From Moorena sp. SIOASIH (GTDB lineage Bacteria; Cyanobacteriota; Cyanobacteriia; Cyanobacteriales; Coleofasciculaceae), in NCBI RefSeq assembly GCF_010671925.1, contig NZ_JAAHIH010000006.1, forward strand, positions 372,001 to 436,000: 64,000 bases of DNA. The letters are read 5' to 3'. Shown here piece after piece: positions 9,235 to 18,306 of this stretch (position 1 is the first letter of the stretch; the number at the start of each line of letters is the position of its first letter). A program made the position numbers and the translations under genes. Under the pieces are notes generated by a model. It was not told the DNA's origin, searched no databases, and saw nothing but the letters and a program-made list of their open reading frames with translations.

Positions 9235-10080
9235 TTATGACAAAAAAGACATAACTTTTTGTGCAATAAAATCAGGAGTATCAACCGTCGTATCAATAAA
9301 CAGTGTTCGACTTCCAGAGAGTGTTTCTAAGAAAACTCGTGCTGCTAATGGATCATAGTTTTTTTGTTCCTCCACAATAATCTTTAAGCGATCGCACAAG
9401 TCAGTCAGAGAGTAGTAGCCTTGATTGAGTTGAGTTAAAATATCTGTGGTTTCTTGAGGTGAAAATAAATTAATAGCTTCTGGCACTCCTAATTGTGCAA
9501 AACTACTAATTTGATTTTCATTAGTATTATAATTTACAGGGCTAAATTTACCAATGGAATCGAAGGAATCTTGGCGAGTTAACAACCGTTCAAATCGAAC
9601 ACGATTAGGAGCTTCCAAAACCACAAATTGAGCCTTTGGCAGCATGGTGGTTGCGTATTTTAACTCTTGTTCTCCTCGCAAACCATCAAATAGTAAAGGA
9701 AAAGTAAGTTGAGACGGATCAATCTGTAATTGGCTCAAAACTTGCACCATTCCCGCAGGAAACAGTTGCTTGTAGCGACGGGTATACTGGAAGCGTGTGA
9801 CACGGCAGGTGATATCTTTCTCTTGTGCTACTCCATCGATTTCCATAACCGTTGGAATAATAAATTGATCAGTTAAAGTACGACGGTTAGGAAGAAGTGT
9901 AAAGTTCAGCCCTTGATCAGATAAAGCATTGACCAGTGTACTTTTTCCCACTCCCGTTAACCCAACTAAAATTAGCAAGGGCTGTTCAACAAGGGGAAGC
10001 CAGCCATCAACCTCTGAGAATCCGTGTCCAAGACCAGGTATTAACTCTCTAGACTCAGTTTTTGGGTTATTAAACTGCAT
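9235..10080 (-). CDS. P-loop NTPase of unknown role
   Basis: This 281-residue protein has a clear Walker A motif, GLTGVGKST (Gly40 to Thr48), after a short hydrophobic strand. A later FVVLEAPNRVRFERLL resembles the lid region of nucleoside or guanylate kinases, but I cannot assign a kinase family. Its ATG overlaps the stop codon of the upstream EamA transporter gene (TAATG at 10078-10082), which indicates translational coupling and a shared function. I infer a cytosolic ATPase or kinase acting with the transporter and the synthase-like gene upstream; the substrate is unknown. Confidence 0.7.
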   Translation of the reverse strand: MQFNNPKTESRELIPGLGHGFSEVDGWLPLVEQPLLILVGLTGVGKSTLVNALSDQGLNFTLLPNRRTLTDQFIIPTVMEIDGVAQEKDITCRVTRFQYTRRYKQLFPAGMVQVLSQLQIDPSQLTFPLLFDGLRGEQELKYATTMLPKAQFVVLEAPNRVRFERLLTRQDSFDSIGKFSPVNYNTNENQISSFAQLGVPEAINLFSPQETTDILTQLNQGYYSLTDLCDRLKIIVEEQKNYDPLAARVFLETLSGSRTLFIDTTVDTPDFIAQKVMSFLS

Positions 10081-11066
10081 TATGCTGTTTTTTCCTCCAT
10101 TAACGTTTTTTGATCAGATTTTTGGCTAGTTCTTGCCAAAAATATTCCTAACAAAACAATTACAAATCCCAAGGAGTTTAAAGGGCTTAAAGTTTCTGCA
10201 AAAATCAACCAAGCAAAAATTGCTGTAAGGGTTGGTTCAAGCAGCAAAAAAATAGCGATAAAGCTAGAAGAAAAGTACTTGAGATTATGTATCAACATAC
10301 ATTGACCAAAGCATTGACAAACAATTGCCAAAGCGAAGATAATCGTCCATCCCTGCCAAGAGTGGGGAAAAAAGGTGTCTTTTGTCAGCCAAATAAGTGG
10401 TAATAAAACTATTGCGCCAACAGTGCATCGCCAGAATAGCAATGTTACTGCTGAAAACTTGGGGCGTAAATATTCTAAGATTAACAAATTGAGAGAATAA
10501 AACAGTGCCGCCAGCAAACCCAAACCATCCCCCAGCAAATGTTGTAGTCCAATTTGCAGATCTTGAATGCCAATCACTGATGCGCCAAGTATGGCTAACA
10601 ACATACTACCTATAAACCGAGCCTCAAAGCGCTGTTGAAAAAACAGCCAACCCATAATACAAGTAAACAAGGGAGATAAATTACGCATTAGTGTTGAGTT
10701 CGCCACACTGGTTTGAGTTAATGACCAAGCCCAACACAATACTGAAGCAGTACCGATAATTCCTACTAGCAATAAAAGCACAATTTCTCTAGTTTTAGGA
10801 AACCTTTCGAGATTTGATGTATCGTTTTCAAAGCCATTATTTGATGAAGCAACAAGCTGATTGCTCCAATTCCATCCTCCAAGCAAAATCGCTGCAATCC
10901 ACAAACGGTTAAACACTGTGCTAATCGCACTAATTTCTTGTTCACTGAGTTTGATAAAAATTGCCGCGAACGAGAGTGCAATTAAAGCAATTAACAGTGA
11001 AGCTAATGATCCCTTCATGGAAAGGTTGAAGGTGTTAACTAGTAAGGCTTTTGATTGGTTAGACAT
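10080..11066 (-). CDS. EamA/DMT-family membrane transporter
   Basis: The 328-residue protein shows about ten hydrophobic segments in two homologous halves, as in the drug/metabolite transporter (EamA) superfamily. Typical stretches are ALIALSFAAIFIKLSE at the start, FTCIMGWLFFQQRFEARFIG at the end of the first half, and LLEPTLTAIFAWLIFAETL near the end. These proteins usually export amino acids or small metabolites across the inner membrane. It follows a homocitrate/isopropylmalate-synthase-like gene by 107 bases and overlaps the P-loop gene, suggesting export of the compound made by that pathway. Confidence 0.88.
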   Translation of the reverse strand: MSNQSKALLVNTFNLSMKGSLASLLIALIALSFAAIFIKLSEQEISAISTVFNRLWIAAILLGGWNWSNQLVASSNNGFENDTSNLERFPKTREIVLLLLVGIIGTASVLCWAWSLTQTSVANSTLMRNLSPLFTCIMGWLFFQQRFEARFIGSMLLAILGASVIGIQDLQIGLQHLLGDGLGLLAALFYSLNLLILEYLRPKFSAVTLLFWRCTVGAIVLLPLIWLTKDTFFPHSWQGWTIIFALAIVCQCFGQCMLIHNLKYFSSSFIAIFLLLEPTLTAIFAWLIFAETLSPLNSLGFVIVLLGIFLARTSQKSDQKTLMEEKTA

Positions 11067-11173
11067 TAAACCTCTCTGGAAATGAAAAATGCATTCTCTA
11101 GAATACTTATAGGGACGTAATATGTTACGTCCCTACATTAGTTTTTATAAAGACGTCTTAAGACTTGCGACTA

Positions 11174-12343
11174 TTATTCGCAATTTTCCAGCAGAACACA
11201 TTGATTAACTATCTGGGGAAATTCATGATCAATATCAATAGAAGTTCCTCGTTTAGCCAGCACTTTTACCTGATTGAGGATGCAACTCATCGAAAGTTGA
11301 TTATTGATAACTTTCTCTTGACCAATTTGTTTAAGGGCTAATTCCACTGAAGTTCGACCCGATTGCATTCCTAAAGCCAAGTTATTGGTGTTTGTCAAAC
11401 TAGCAATATCAATGCTTTGATAAAGCATCGGATCTTTAGCAACAGCTTTAACATGAACTCCTGCATAGTGAGTGAAGGCATTTTTACCCATGATGGGCAA
11501 AAGAGGTGGAATGGAAGTATTAGAATATTTGCTGACTATATGGTATAGTTCTTTGAGATGTTTAATATCCCAACGCAACTCTGATTCACCCATCTCCATC
11601 ACATTGACCAACAATGTCGCTAAATCAACAATACCAGTACGTTCTCCCAATCCCATCACAGTGACATCAATAATATCTGCTCCTGCTTTATAAGCATCCA
11701 AAGCATTAGCCAGTGCTAAGCCTCTGTCATTGTGACAATGAACGGCAATTTTCGGATATAACTGTTGTGCAGCTAGTTTTTCCTTCAAAGTTTTGACAAA
11801 ATAGGAGTAACTGCGATTGCTCCGAAAGGGAGTAGCATATCCTGTTGTGTCTGCAATGCTAATAATATCTGCCCCTGCTTGTACAGCGGCACTTGCTATT
11901 TCAATAACCTGTTCAATTGAAGTACGTGTCGTATCTTCTGGTGTATAGCGAATCAATAAGTTTGGCTTTTGTGCTTTGGCATAGCGAATAACTTCTACAA
12001 CTTGCTCAATTGCCTTTTCGATAGTAATTTGATAGTCACGCTCTAAACGGTGCTTGGCAACACTAAAGAAGATACCCAAAAAATCGATTCCACAATCCAA
12101 TGCTTTTTGAACATGATCGATTCGACAAAGAGAGTGAGCACCAATCTTAGCATTCAATCCGGCATTAGCAACTAAGGTAACAGCTTCACAAATCTCAGGG
12201 CTAACAGCAGGATTTCCTACTTCAATAATATCAATACCAATTTGATCTAAATATTGAGCAATTAATAACTTGATTTCAGGGGTAAAATACACACCAGGAG
12301 TTTGTTCTCCTTCTCTCAATGTAGAATCAAGTATCTGACACAT
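11174..12343 (-). CDS. Homocitrate/isopropylmalate/benzylmalate synthase-like enzyme (DRE-TIM)
   Basis: The 389-residue protein begins MCQILDSTLREGEQTPG, the DRE-TIM metallolyase signature (D6, R10, E11), and has the metal-binding AVHCHNDRGLALANAL and the GLGERTG loop. These belong to the alpha-isopropylmalate/homocitrate synthase family, which condenses acetyl-CoA with a 2-oxo acid. Length fits NifV-type homocitrate synthase; the LeuA allosteric domain is absent. No nitrogenase gene is visible and the neighbours are an exporter and a P-loop protein, so a specialised chain-extending role (for example HphA-like benzylmalate synthase in homo-amino-acid synthesis) is as likely as homocitrate. 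Substrate cannot be fixed from the sequence. Confidence 0.82.
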   Translation of the reverse strand: MCQILDSTLREGEQTPGVYFTPEIKLLIAQYLDQIGIDIIEVGNPAVSPEICEAVTLVANAGLNAKIGAHSLCRIDHVQKALDCGIDFLGIFFSVAKHRLERDYQITIEKAIEQVVEVIRYAKAQKPNLLIRYTPEDTTRTSIEQVIEIASAAVQAGADIISIADTTGYATPFRSNRSYSYFVKTLKEKLAAQQLYPKIAVHCHNDRGLALANALDAYKAGADIIDVTVMGLGERTGIVDLATLLVNVMEMGESELRWDIKHLKELYHIVSKYSNTSIPPLLPIMGKNAFTHYAGVHVKAVAKDPMLYQSIDIASLTNTNNLALGMQSGRTSVELALKQIGQEKVINNQLSMSCILNQVKVLAKRGTSIDIDHEFPQIVNQCVLLENCE

Positions 12344-12467
12344 ATTTGCTGCGGTGTAGTAGTTGATAGGAATGATTAAAGTTTGTAGACTAGGATGATA
12401 AATATCTAGAAATTAACCTTAAACCTTGCTATATCTGAGCTAAAAGTTAATTTTAGTAGATACCTGT

Positions 12468-12589
12468 GGGAGCATGTCAAATTCGCAGAACAAATGTACT
12501 AAAACGACTGATAACTGCTACTGAAGCCCCGAAAACACGATAGTTCAAAGGTTTGTAGTTCAAGTGTCTTACAAAATTGACCTGCTCCC
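12468..12589. mobile_element. MITE, family A (GGGAGCATGTCA termini), 122 bp
   Basis: The left end GGGAGCATGTCAAATT is mirrored by a right end whose reverse complement is GGGAGCAGGTCAATTT. Near-perfect 8-bp direct repeats flank it (ATACCTGT at 12460-12467 and ATGCCTGT at 12590-12597). There is no coding capacity. A second copy lies at 51821-52023. Confidence 0.75.
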
Positions 12590-12718
12590 ATGCCTGTTGT
12601 AGTTATGCAAAAGATACCAAATAGCACCAATATTGTTATCCAGCACACTTAAAAAAGATAGCACAGTAATCGATTGAATTTTGTAAAAAATGTACTTGAC
12701 AAATAAAAGTATTTATAG

Positions 12719-12942
12719 CTGAGGGGGTGACATGAGCCCTGAAAAGCTTACTAGATAAGGCTTTGATGCCAGTTGTCTTAGGAAAGATAAACTGGCAAAT
12801 TGACCCTACGAATGATGTAATGGCAAGCTCAAACCCTTATAACTACGTCCAAGGTCAGGCCAAAACAGCATGTATCTTTTTGTTACAGATCGGCTGAACG
12901 CAATACCCAGTAAGGATTTTAGCTTGCATGTCACCCCCTCAG
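12719..12942. mobile_element. MITE, family B (CTGAGGGGGTGACATG termini), 224 bp
   Basis: The inverted termini CTGAGGGGGTGACATG (12719-12734) and its exact complement (12927-12942) bound a non-coding core. A perfect 9-bp target duplication TATTTATAG lies at 12710-12718 and 12943-12951. The termini resemble those at 48111 and 49527 (CTGGGGGGGCGACA), so an IS4-like transposase probably moves it. Confidence 0.88.
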
Positions 12943-12951
12943 TATTTATAG

Positions 12952-13428
12952 GTAAGTTTTTACTCCATCAAGGCTATCTCGGAGACCCTCAACCCTCAAG
13001 GGGTTAACCGGCATGAGTCAAACCTTAAGAAATCCAGTGATTTGTTAACAAAAGTTACAAATGGTAAGATAATTAAAAAATCGAAATAGTTAACGGATTT
13101 GAGCTTTCATTAGCAACAACCGCAAACTAAACCGAACTCACTTGATAGGTGAATACTAGACTTCGCGGCAGTTGTCGGGAACAGGGAACAGGCAACAGGG
13201 AACAGTGGACAATAATTGACGTAAACACTATCAGAAAAATACTTTTGCAAGAGGTCTACTAACTACAATTTTCTGATCCTGATTATCCTAATCCAGAGCA
13301 ACTGACCAATAAAAAGTGACCCAATAAAAAGTGACAAAAAGATGCAGCGCTATGTGACAAGCGCGCATCATTCCCTATTCCCTATTCCCTGTTCCCTATT
13401 CCCTGGGCGCAGGGCTATAACTTTTCTG
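12952..13428. other. Intergenic, short tandem repeats only
   Basis: It holds two AATAAAAAGTGACCC copies near 13307-13335 and a CCCTATT/CCCTGTT heptamer array at about 13371-13404. No gene is seen. Confidence 0.6.
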
Positions 13429-15180
13429 TTACCGAAACATCCGCCTGGCAATTTCCGAAGCAATTTGTTGACCTAGCCGTTGAGTTTCCTGCTTTAACAA
13501 AAGTTCCAGCATCTTCGGTACCGATTCTAGGTCAAACCTAGAGGATTCAATAATCATAGCCCCAATCTTTTGCATCCGCTCCAGGTTAGGAGACTCTAAT
13601 TTTCCAGTTACATTAACCGCCAAGCCTACCGATGCACTGATCTGCCCAAGAGTCTTGTATGAGAGATTCTCTAAACTGGTAACCATCTCTTCAACCAGAG
13701 CATTACGCAATATACTCCCTTGCTCGGAGTATAGAAATTCCAAACCCTGGTGTAAGAGCGCACTAATATCAAACTCCCTACTTGTGTGCACCTGACCTAA
13801 TAAATCCTCCAAAACATCCCATTGAATTCCACCATCCTGATACACAATCTCCTGTAAACAAGTCCTTAATTGGGGGGATGAATCCGTTAACAGGCGTTGG
13901 GCAACATAGGGATACGTTTGATTGAAGGGCTGAAAATTGGGATTGAGCTTAATCGCTATCCCTTCTAAGGTAGCAGCACTCCGGAAAATCAGGAGGTAGT
14001 AAGTGGGTAATTTAAATGGATATTTATAAAGTAACGGGGATAGCTTCCGAATAATACGATTAAAGCCGAATGTTGACACAGTAGCTTCCATCACCCCACC
14101 AAAAATATCAGTGAGTTCAGGAATCAGCGAGGTCACATCTGTATCCGGTGGCAAAAAGTCGAGTTTCTTATAGTCTTGTGCTAAACCTTCAAAATCACCA
14201 ATAACAATATGGACAACCGATTCCAGTAAGCGATACCGATAAGACGGTTCTACTGAGCTCATCATGCCAAAGTCAAGATAAGCCAACTTACCATCAGGGG
14301 TAGCCAATAAATTGCCAGGGTGAGGGTCAGCATGGAAGTAACCTTCTTCTAAAAGTTGCCGCAAGCAACACTGAAATCCCACATCGATCAGGGTATTCGG
14401 GTCTAATCCCTGGGCTTTAATGGTTTCTAGTTCCGTCAATTTAGTCCCAGTGATCCACTCCATGGTTAACACCCGCCGCCCCGAGTATTGCCAGTATATA
14501 CGTGGTACAGCGATATTGTTAATGTCACCGTAAAGTTGGGCAAATCGTTCCGCATTGCGACCTTCCTGGGTATAGTCCATTTCTTCAAACAAGCTAATAG
14601 CTAGTTCGTCGATAAGTGCTACTAGGTCGCTGTGAACAAAGGATATTGATTCTTGGGCCCATGCTGCTATTTTCCGCAGGATATATATATCTAGGGAAAT
14701 ACACTCTACCAGACCAGGGCGTTGCACTTTTACTGCTACAATTTCACCAGTTTTGAGTGTCCCTTTGTACACTTGTCCTAGGGAAGCAGCAGCTACCGGT
14801 TTGTCGCTCAGTGAGCCATAGATGTTGTTATACTTATCCCCTAATTCTTCTTCAATTAACTGATAGGCAATGTGATTAGAGAAAGGAGGTAATTGGTCTT
14901 GTAATTTAGTGAGTTCCTCTAAATAAATAGGAGGAACAATATCAGGACGACAGGAAAGGATTTGTCCCAATTTAATGAAGGTTGGACCAAGTTGAGTCAG
15001 CTTTTCACGAAATTCCCAGGCTCGTTGAGGTTGATTTTGGGCAAGGCTACCAGTGACGAAATCCCACGCTAGCCTGATGCTAAAGGTAATCAATGCCCCT
15101 ACCAAAGCCATCCTGCGTCCCCAGACTAGCCGAGAACGCTGGCGGTAGTAGTCAGATATGGTTCTTGGCTCGTACTGCAA
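13429..15180 (-). CDS. ABC1/UbiB-family atypical kinase
   Basis: The 583-residue protein carries the UbiB/ABC1 signatures: the KxGQ motif in PTFIKLGQILSCRPD (about residue 70), the alanine-rich nucleotide loop VAAASLGQVYKG, VAVKVQRPG with the conserved Lys, catalytic HADPHPGN and LDFGMM. Cyanobacteria have several of these; they support quinone or tocopherol metabolism and are probably ATPases rather than protein kinases. A hydrophobic segment near residue 30 (MALVGALITFSIRL) could touch the membrane. It stands alone on the minus strand between repeat-rich spacers. Confidence 0.9.
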   Translation of the reverse strand: MQYEPRTISDYYRQRSRLVWGRRMALVGALITFSIRLAWDFVTGSLAQNQPQRAWEFREKLTQLGPTFIKLGQILSCRPDIVPPIYLEELTKLQDQLPPFSNHIAYQLIEEELGDKYNNIYGSLSDKPVAAASLGQVYKGTLKTGEIVAVKVQRPGLVECISLDIYILRKIAAWAQESISFVHSDLVALIDELAISLFEEMDYTQEGRNAERFAQLYGDINNIAVPRIYWQYSGRRVLTMEWITGTKLTELETIKAQGLDPNTLIDVGFQCCLRQLLEEGYFHADPHPGNLLATPDGKLAYLDFGMMSSVEPSYRYRLLESVVHIVIGDFEGLAQDYKKLDFLPPDTDVTSLIPELTDIFGGVMEATVSTFGFNRIIRKLSPLLYKYPFKLPTYYLLIFRSAATLEGIAIKLNPNFQPFNQTYPYVAQRLLTDSSPQLRTCLQEIVYQDGGIQWDVLEDLLGQVHTSREFDISALLHQGLEFLYSEQGSILRNALVEEMVTSLENLSYKTLGQISASVGLAVNVTGKLESPNLERMQKIGAMIIESSRFDLESVPKMLELLLKQETQRLGQQIASEIARRMFR

Positions 15181-15249
15181 GGTTAGTATTTTAAGATTTG
15201 TTAAATAATTACAAGAAAATTATCCCCTGAACTTTGCGGTTGGTCAAGG

Positions 15250-15478
15250 GGTAGGGAGTAGGGAGTAGGGAGTAGGGTGTCGGGTGTCGGGTGTCGGGTG
15301 TCGGGTGTCGGGTGTCGGGTGTCGGGTGTCGGGTGTCGAGTGTCGGGGGTAGGGTGTCGGGGGTAGGGTGTCGGGTGTCGTTAAAGGCGGGAAATGGGAA
15401 GAAGCACTGGTATAAAAAAAGCGATTCGGCAAAGCCGTTCGCGTAGCGTGGCCTTCGGCCTCTGCTTCGCGAACGCAC
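15250..15478. repeat. GGGTGTC heptamer array plus palindromic GCGTAGCGTGGCC repeat
   Basis: About fifteen copies of a 7-bp unit (GGGTGTC, with GGGAGTA and GGGGGTA variants) fill 15250-15385. A palindromic block with GTTCGCGTAGCGTGGCC and GGCC...GCGAACGC follows at 15437-15476. The open frames here are low-complexity translations and not genes. Confidence 0.9.
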
Positions 15479-15606
15479 TATGCCAAGTCAAACCTGACAA
15501 ATAGCGCGATCGCATTTATCTTGAGTTTAGTTGACTACTTATATAGTCTGTTTCATCAAGAAGGGAAAAAAATTGAAAATTGTCAATGGTCAATTGCCAA
15601 AGGGAT

Positions 15607-16420
15607 TTACGCGAATCTGTTAAGACTCTGACGCCAGCGGCTACCCAGCCATAACAACCCACCGATAGCAAGTAATCCTCCAGTAGTAGAAGATTCTGGC
15701 ACTTTCTCGACTTTGATACGTGCTATCTGGTAGCCATCCACTGTAAAGTCGCCTTGAGCAAACGCCGGAGTTGATAAAATCGGTCCACCTGGAATAAAAC
15801 CTGGATGCAGGGTGACAACTCCGTTTTCTGGTGTACCGGTATCAGGAGTAGTTTGACCGAAGAAGGCAGTAGTCGTCTGCTGCTCGTCGTTAACTTCCGT
15901 ACCTGCATCCAGAACTTGAGAACCCAGAACGGTAAAGTCAGCTCCAGTGAAATTACCTTCTTCATCAAAAATCTCAATAGCCAAGGGGTTGCCATTAGCA
16001 ATGAAAGCATCATTACTGGGGAGAATCATTGCCGCGTAGCTGAAGTAACGGCTACTAGAATCTACAGTAAATGTGGCTTTGGCAATATCCCCAGCAAGCT
16101 TCTGGACCATTTGGACCAGGAATTACCCCATCAACTGAACCCGCACCACTAGCAAAAAACTCTTGACTAAGCACTGCTGCATTGCCATCCTCAGCAATGC
16201 GCTCCAGTCCTGGTGAAGCTGCCTCACCCCGATCATAAATATCAAACAGACCATTATGAAAACCAACCCAGACTGGAGTCAATAACGTGCCGTTTTCCGG
16301 TGCCAGGCTTTCAATTGTCACCTTGAGGGTAGCTGCTGTTGCGCTAGATGCCATGGCTAGTGTAGAGGTTACGGTAACCATGGTGAGGATTTTGAGTGAT
16401 TTAATAATTGGATGCTTCAT
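15607..16420 (-). pseudogene. Spondin-domain PEP-CTERM protein, split by one frameshift
   Basis: Two frames join into one protein. The first (from ATG 16420, MKHPIIKSLKI) has a signal peptide and TLLTPVWVGFHNGLFDIYDR. The second (up to 15607) has SRYFSYAAMILPSNDAFIAN, the ENGVV...HPGF region, and ends with VPESST, a hydrophobic stretch and a basic tail, which is a PEP-CTERM sorting signal. The frames differ by one base; the switch lies near 16095-16115 (GGTCCAAATGGTCC). Spondin_N-type secreted proteins with PEP-CTERM tails are exported and anchored through exosortase. Whether the frameshift is real or a sequencing error cannot be told. The protein frame is otherwise complete, which argues for a recent event. 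Confidence 0.75.
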
Positions 16421-16517
16421 GGTGATCCTGATCAATGAGATCAATATGGTAGATTTGTCAATGAGTGTGTTGCTCAACTATCTATGTAGCTACATCATTA
16501 TCCGTAGAGTTAATCAG

Positions 16518-16574
16518 CTAAGTGTTCAAAACTAAGTGTTCAAAACTAAGTGTTCAAAACTTAGTGTTCAAAAC
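16518..16574. repeat. Four tandem copies of a 14-bp unit (CTAAGTGTTCAAAA)
   Basis: Four near-identical copies lie in the region upstream of the minus-strand spondin-like gene. The 14-bp length is twice the heptamer period seen elsewhere. A regulatory role (iterated protein site) is possible but unproven. Confidence 0.8.
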
Positions 16575-16843
16575 CGATTTTGCTCGCACCACACAAGTGG
16601 GTAATCCTAGGTTAGTAGCTTGACTAGGATTATTGGTTTCTTGGTTTAGTTGTTGCTGAACAGAGGCTGAAAATTTGCCGATAATTTACTGATAATTTCC
16701 AGCCTCTCTCAGCCTTGTATGACCATGTGATATTAGTTGCGGTTGACTACTTATCCTGGAAGGGTATTCGTCAATTTAAAATTTCAAATTTAAAATTATT
16801 AATTAACACATCACAGGTCACAGGTCACAGGTCACACTTACGT

Positions 16844-17875
16844 TTAAGATTTCTGTAGCAGTCGTGGTTCGTGTTGAGAAACGACAATTAAATAGTCACC
16901 ATTCTCAAGTTTATAATCTGTCGGTGGATTGGAGATAACGTCTCCTTCAAGTCCTTTTTGTACTGCTAGTACAATACTTTGATAGGCTTGCTTCATATAC
17001 GTAAATACTTCCATAAAGGAACTACCCACCCGAGAGTCAGGGATTGCAATTTTATAAAGCTTGTTGCCACTTTGAGTACTTAATATTTCCGAGACAACTT
17101 TGGTAATTCCATGGTTAAGAGCAGCTTGGGAAATGAGCATGCTACTTAACTCACTGCTAACGATTATTTCGTCAACCTTAGCCCGCTGACAGGATTTAAC
17201 ATGAGTTTCATCTACCAGCTCCACAACTGTGTAAGCGTTGGGATTAATACTTTCTACTGTCAGGGTAGATAGTATAACTTTGGCGTCGCGAGCTGTTTCA
17301 TCTATACTGTCATCCCCTAAAATTATAACAGTTCTAGCCTGCATCAAGTTGGCTCGAATCAAGGTTTCATCACTTACGTTGCCTTTAATAAAAAACAAAT
17401 TATTGTCTTCGATCGGCTTCCGGTCTATATTAGCAATTAAAATAATTTTATCATCTTGAGTTTTAGGAAACCTTCGCAACTCATTGATGATAAACTTTGC
17501 TCTAGAATTCCATTCGCAAATAATCAAGTGATTGTTAAAATTATAAGAGCCCATACCTAGATCATTTTTGATTTTTTGATCGACAAAAATACCAGCGAGG
17601 GTAGCGGTGAAGATGGCTAAGAATCCAATCCCTACAAACATATCGAGAATAGCAATAAAGCGACCACCAACTGTGACAGGTGTGATATCACCATAGCCAA
17701 CAGTTGTTAGGGTGACGATGCTCCACCAGAAAGCATCTGCTTTTGAGATATCTGGTTCCAGCCATGATATAGTGATGGTGTTAATGGTAATGATTATAAA
17801 AATAATAACCAGTACTTTATCAAGGTTTTCACTGCGCAAAAAATTCCAGAATTTTCGATTCCATAGTAAGATCAT
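16844..17875 (-). CDS. Potassium channel with RCK (TrkA-N/TrkA-C) domains
   Basis: The 343-residue protein has a transmembrane helix (about 20-40), a pore with the selectivity filter TVGYGD (about residue 58-63), a second transmembrane helix (IGFLAIFTATLAGIFV), then a TrkA-N/RCK domain (about 105-230) and a TrkA-C-like domain (about 255-340). This matches two-transmembrane ligand-gated potassium channels of the MthK/Kch kind. The RCK Rossmann motif GxGxxG is not intact in NHLIICEWNSRAKFII, where E-W-N replaces the glycines, so nucleotide binding may be lost and gating may be by another ligand. Confidence 0.88.
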   Translation of the reverse strand: MILLWNRKFWNFLRSENLDKVLVIIFIIITINTITISWLEPDISKADAFWWSIVTLTTVGYGDITPVTVGGRFIAILDMFVGIGFLAIFTATLAGIFVDQKIKNDLGMGSYNFNNHLIICEWNSRAKFIINELRRFPKTQDDKIILIANIDRKPIEDNNLFFIKGNVSDETLIRANLMQARTVIILGDDSIDETARDAKVILSTLTVESINPNAYTVVELVDETHVKSCQRAKVDEIIVSSELSSMLISQAALNHGITKVVSEILSTQSGNKLYKIAIPDSRVGSSFMEVFTYMKQAYQSIVLAVQKGLEGDVISNPPTDYKLENGDYLIVVSQHEPRLLQKS

Positions 17876-17964
17876 TTGACTTAGAGGTAATGGTTAGATC
17901 ATGTCGGTTTAAGTAACTATAATACAGCGGTATTGAATTGGGTGAGGTACTTTCGTTATAGATT

Positions 17965-18028
17965 TTAGGGAGCAGGGAGCAGGGAGCAGGGAACAGGGAA
18001 CAGGGAACAGGGAACAGGGAACAGGGCA
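17965..18028. repeat. GGGAGCA/GGGAACA heptamer array
   Basis: About eight 7-bp units between the channel gene and uvrA, with two variant units in separate blocks. Confidence 0.85.
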
Positions 18029-18306
18029 AAAAACCTGTGTAGCTCATAGTTATGAAAAACGCTGTATCTATTCTCTATAATTTATAGATTGAATCTGCAA
18101 GGGTACATAGGGGCTCAGGGCCGGGAGTGGGGTTTGGAGTGTTTCGAGCTTACTGAAAACTATACAAAAACTATACAATTGACGTTTGCGATCGCTCAAG
18201 CTGAAAGCTAGAGGGTGTCCGGGAAACAGCTGAATGCTTAGGTAAAACATTACTATGGGAACGGATAGCGCTACTATTGTTAAGGAGTTTAAAGCCGCTG
18301 TCGGTC

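Noticed and set aside
11174-12343. Calling this gene nifV
   Set aside because: Length fits, but no nitrogenase gene is visible and the neighbours suggest another pathway.
12719-12942. Considered as a structured RNA or riboswitch upstream of the synthase gene
   Set aside because: Exact inverted ends and a perfect 9-bp target duplication identify a transposable element.
15209-15478. Open frames full of RHPTPDT repeats
   Set aside because: They are translations of a 7-bp DNA array in two frames, with no ribosome site or domain.
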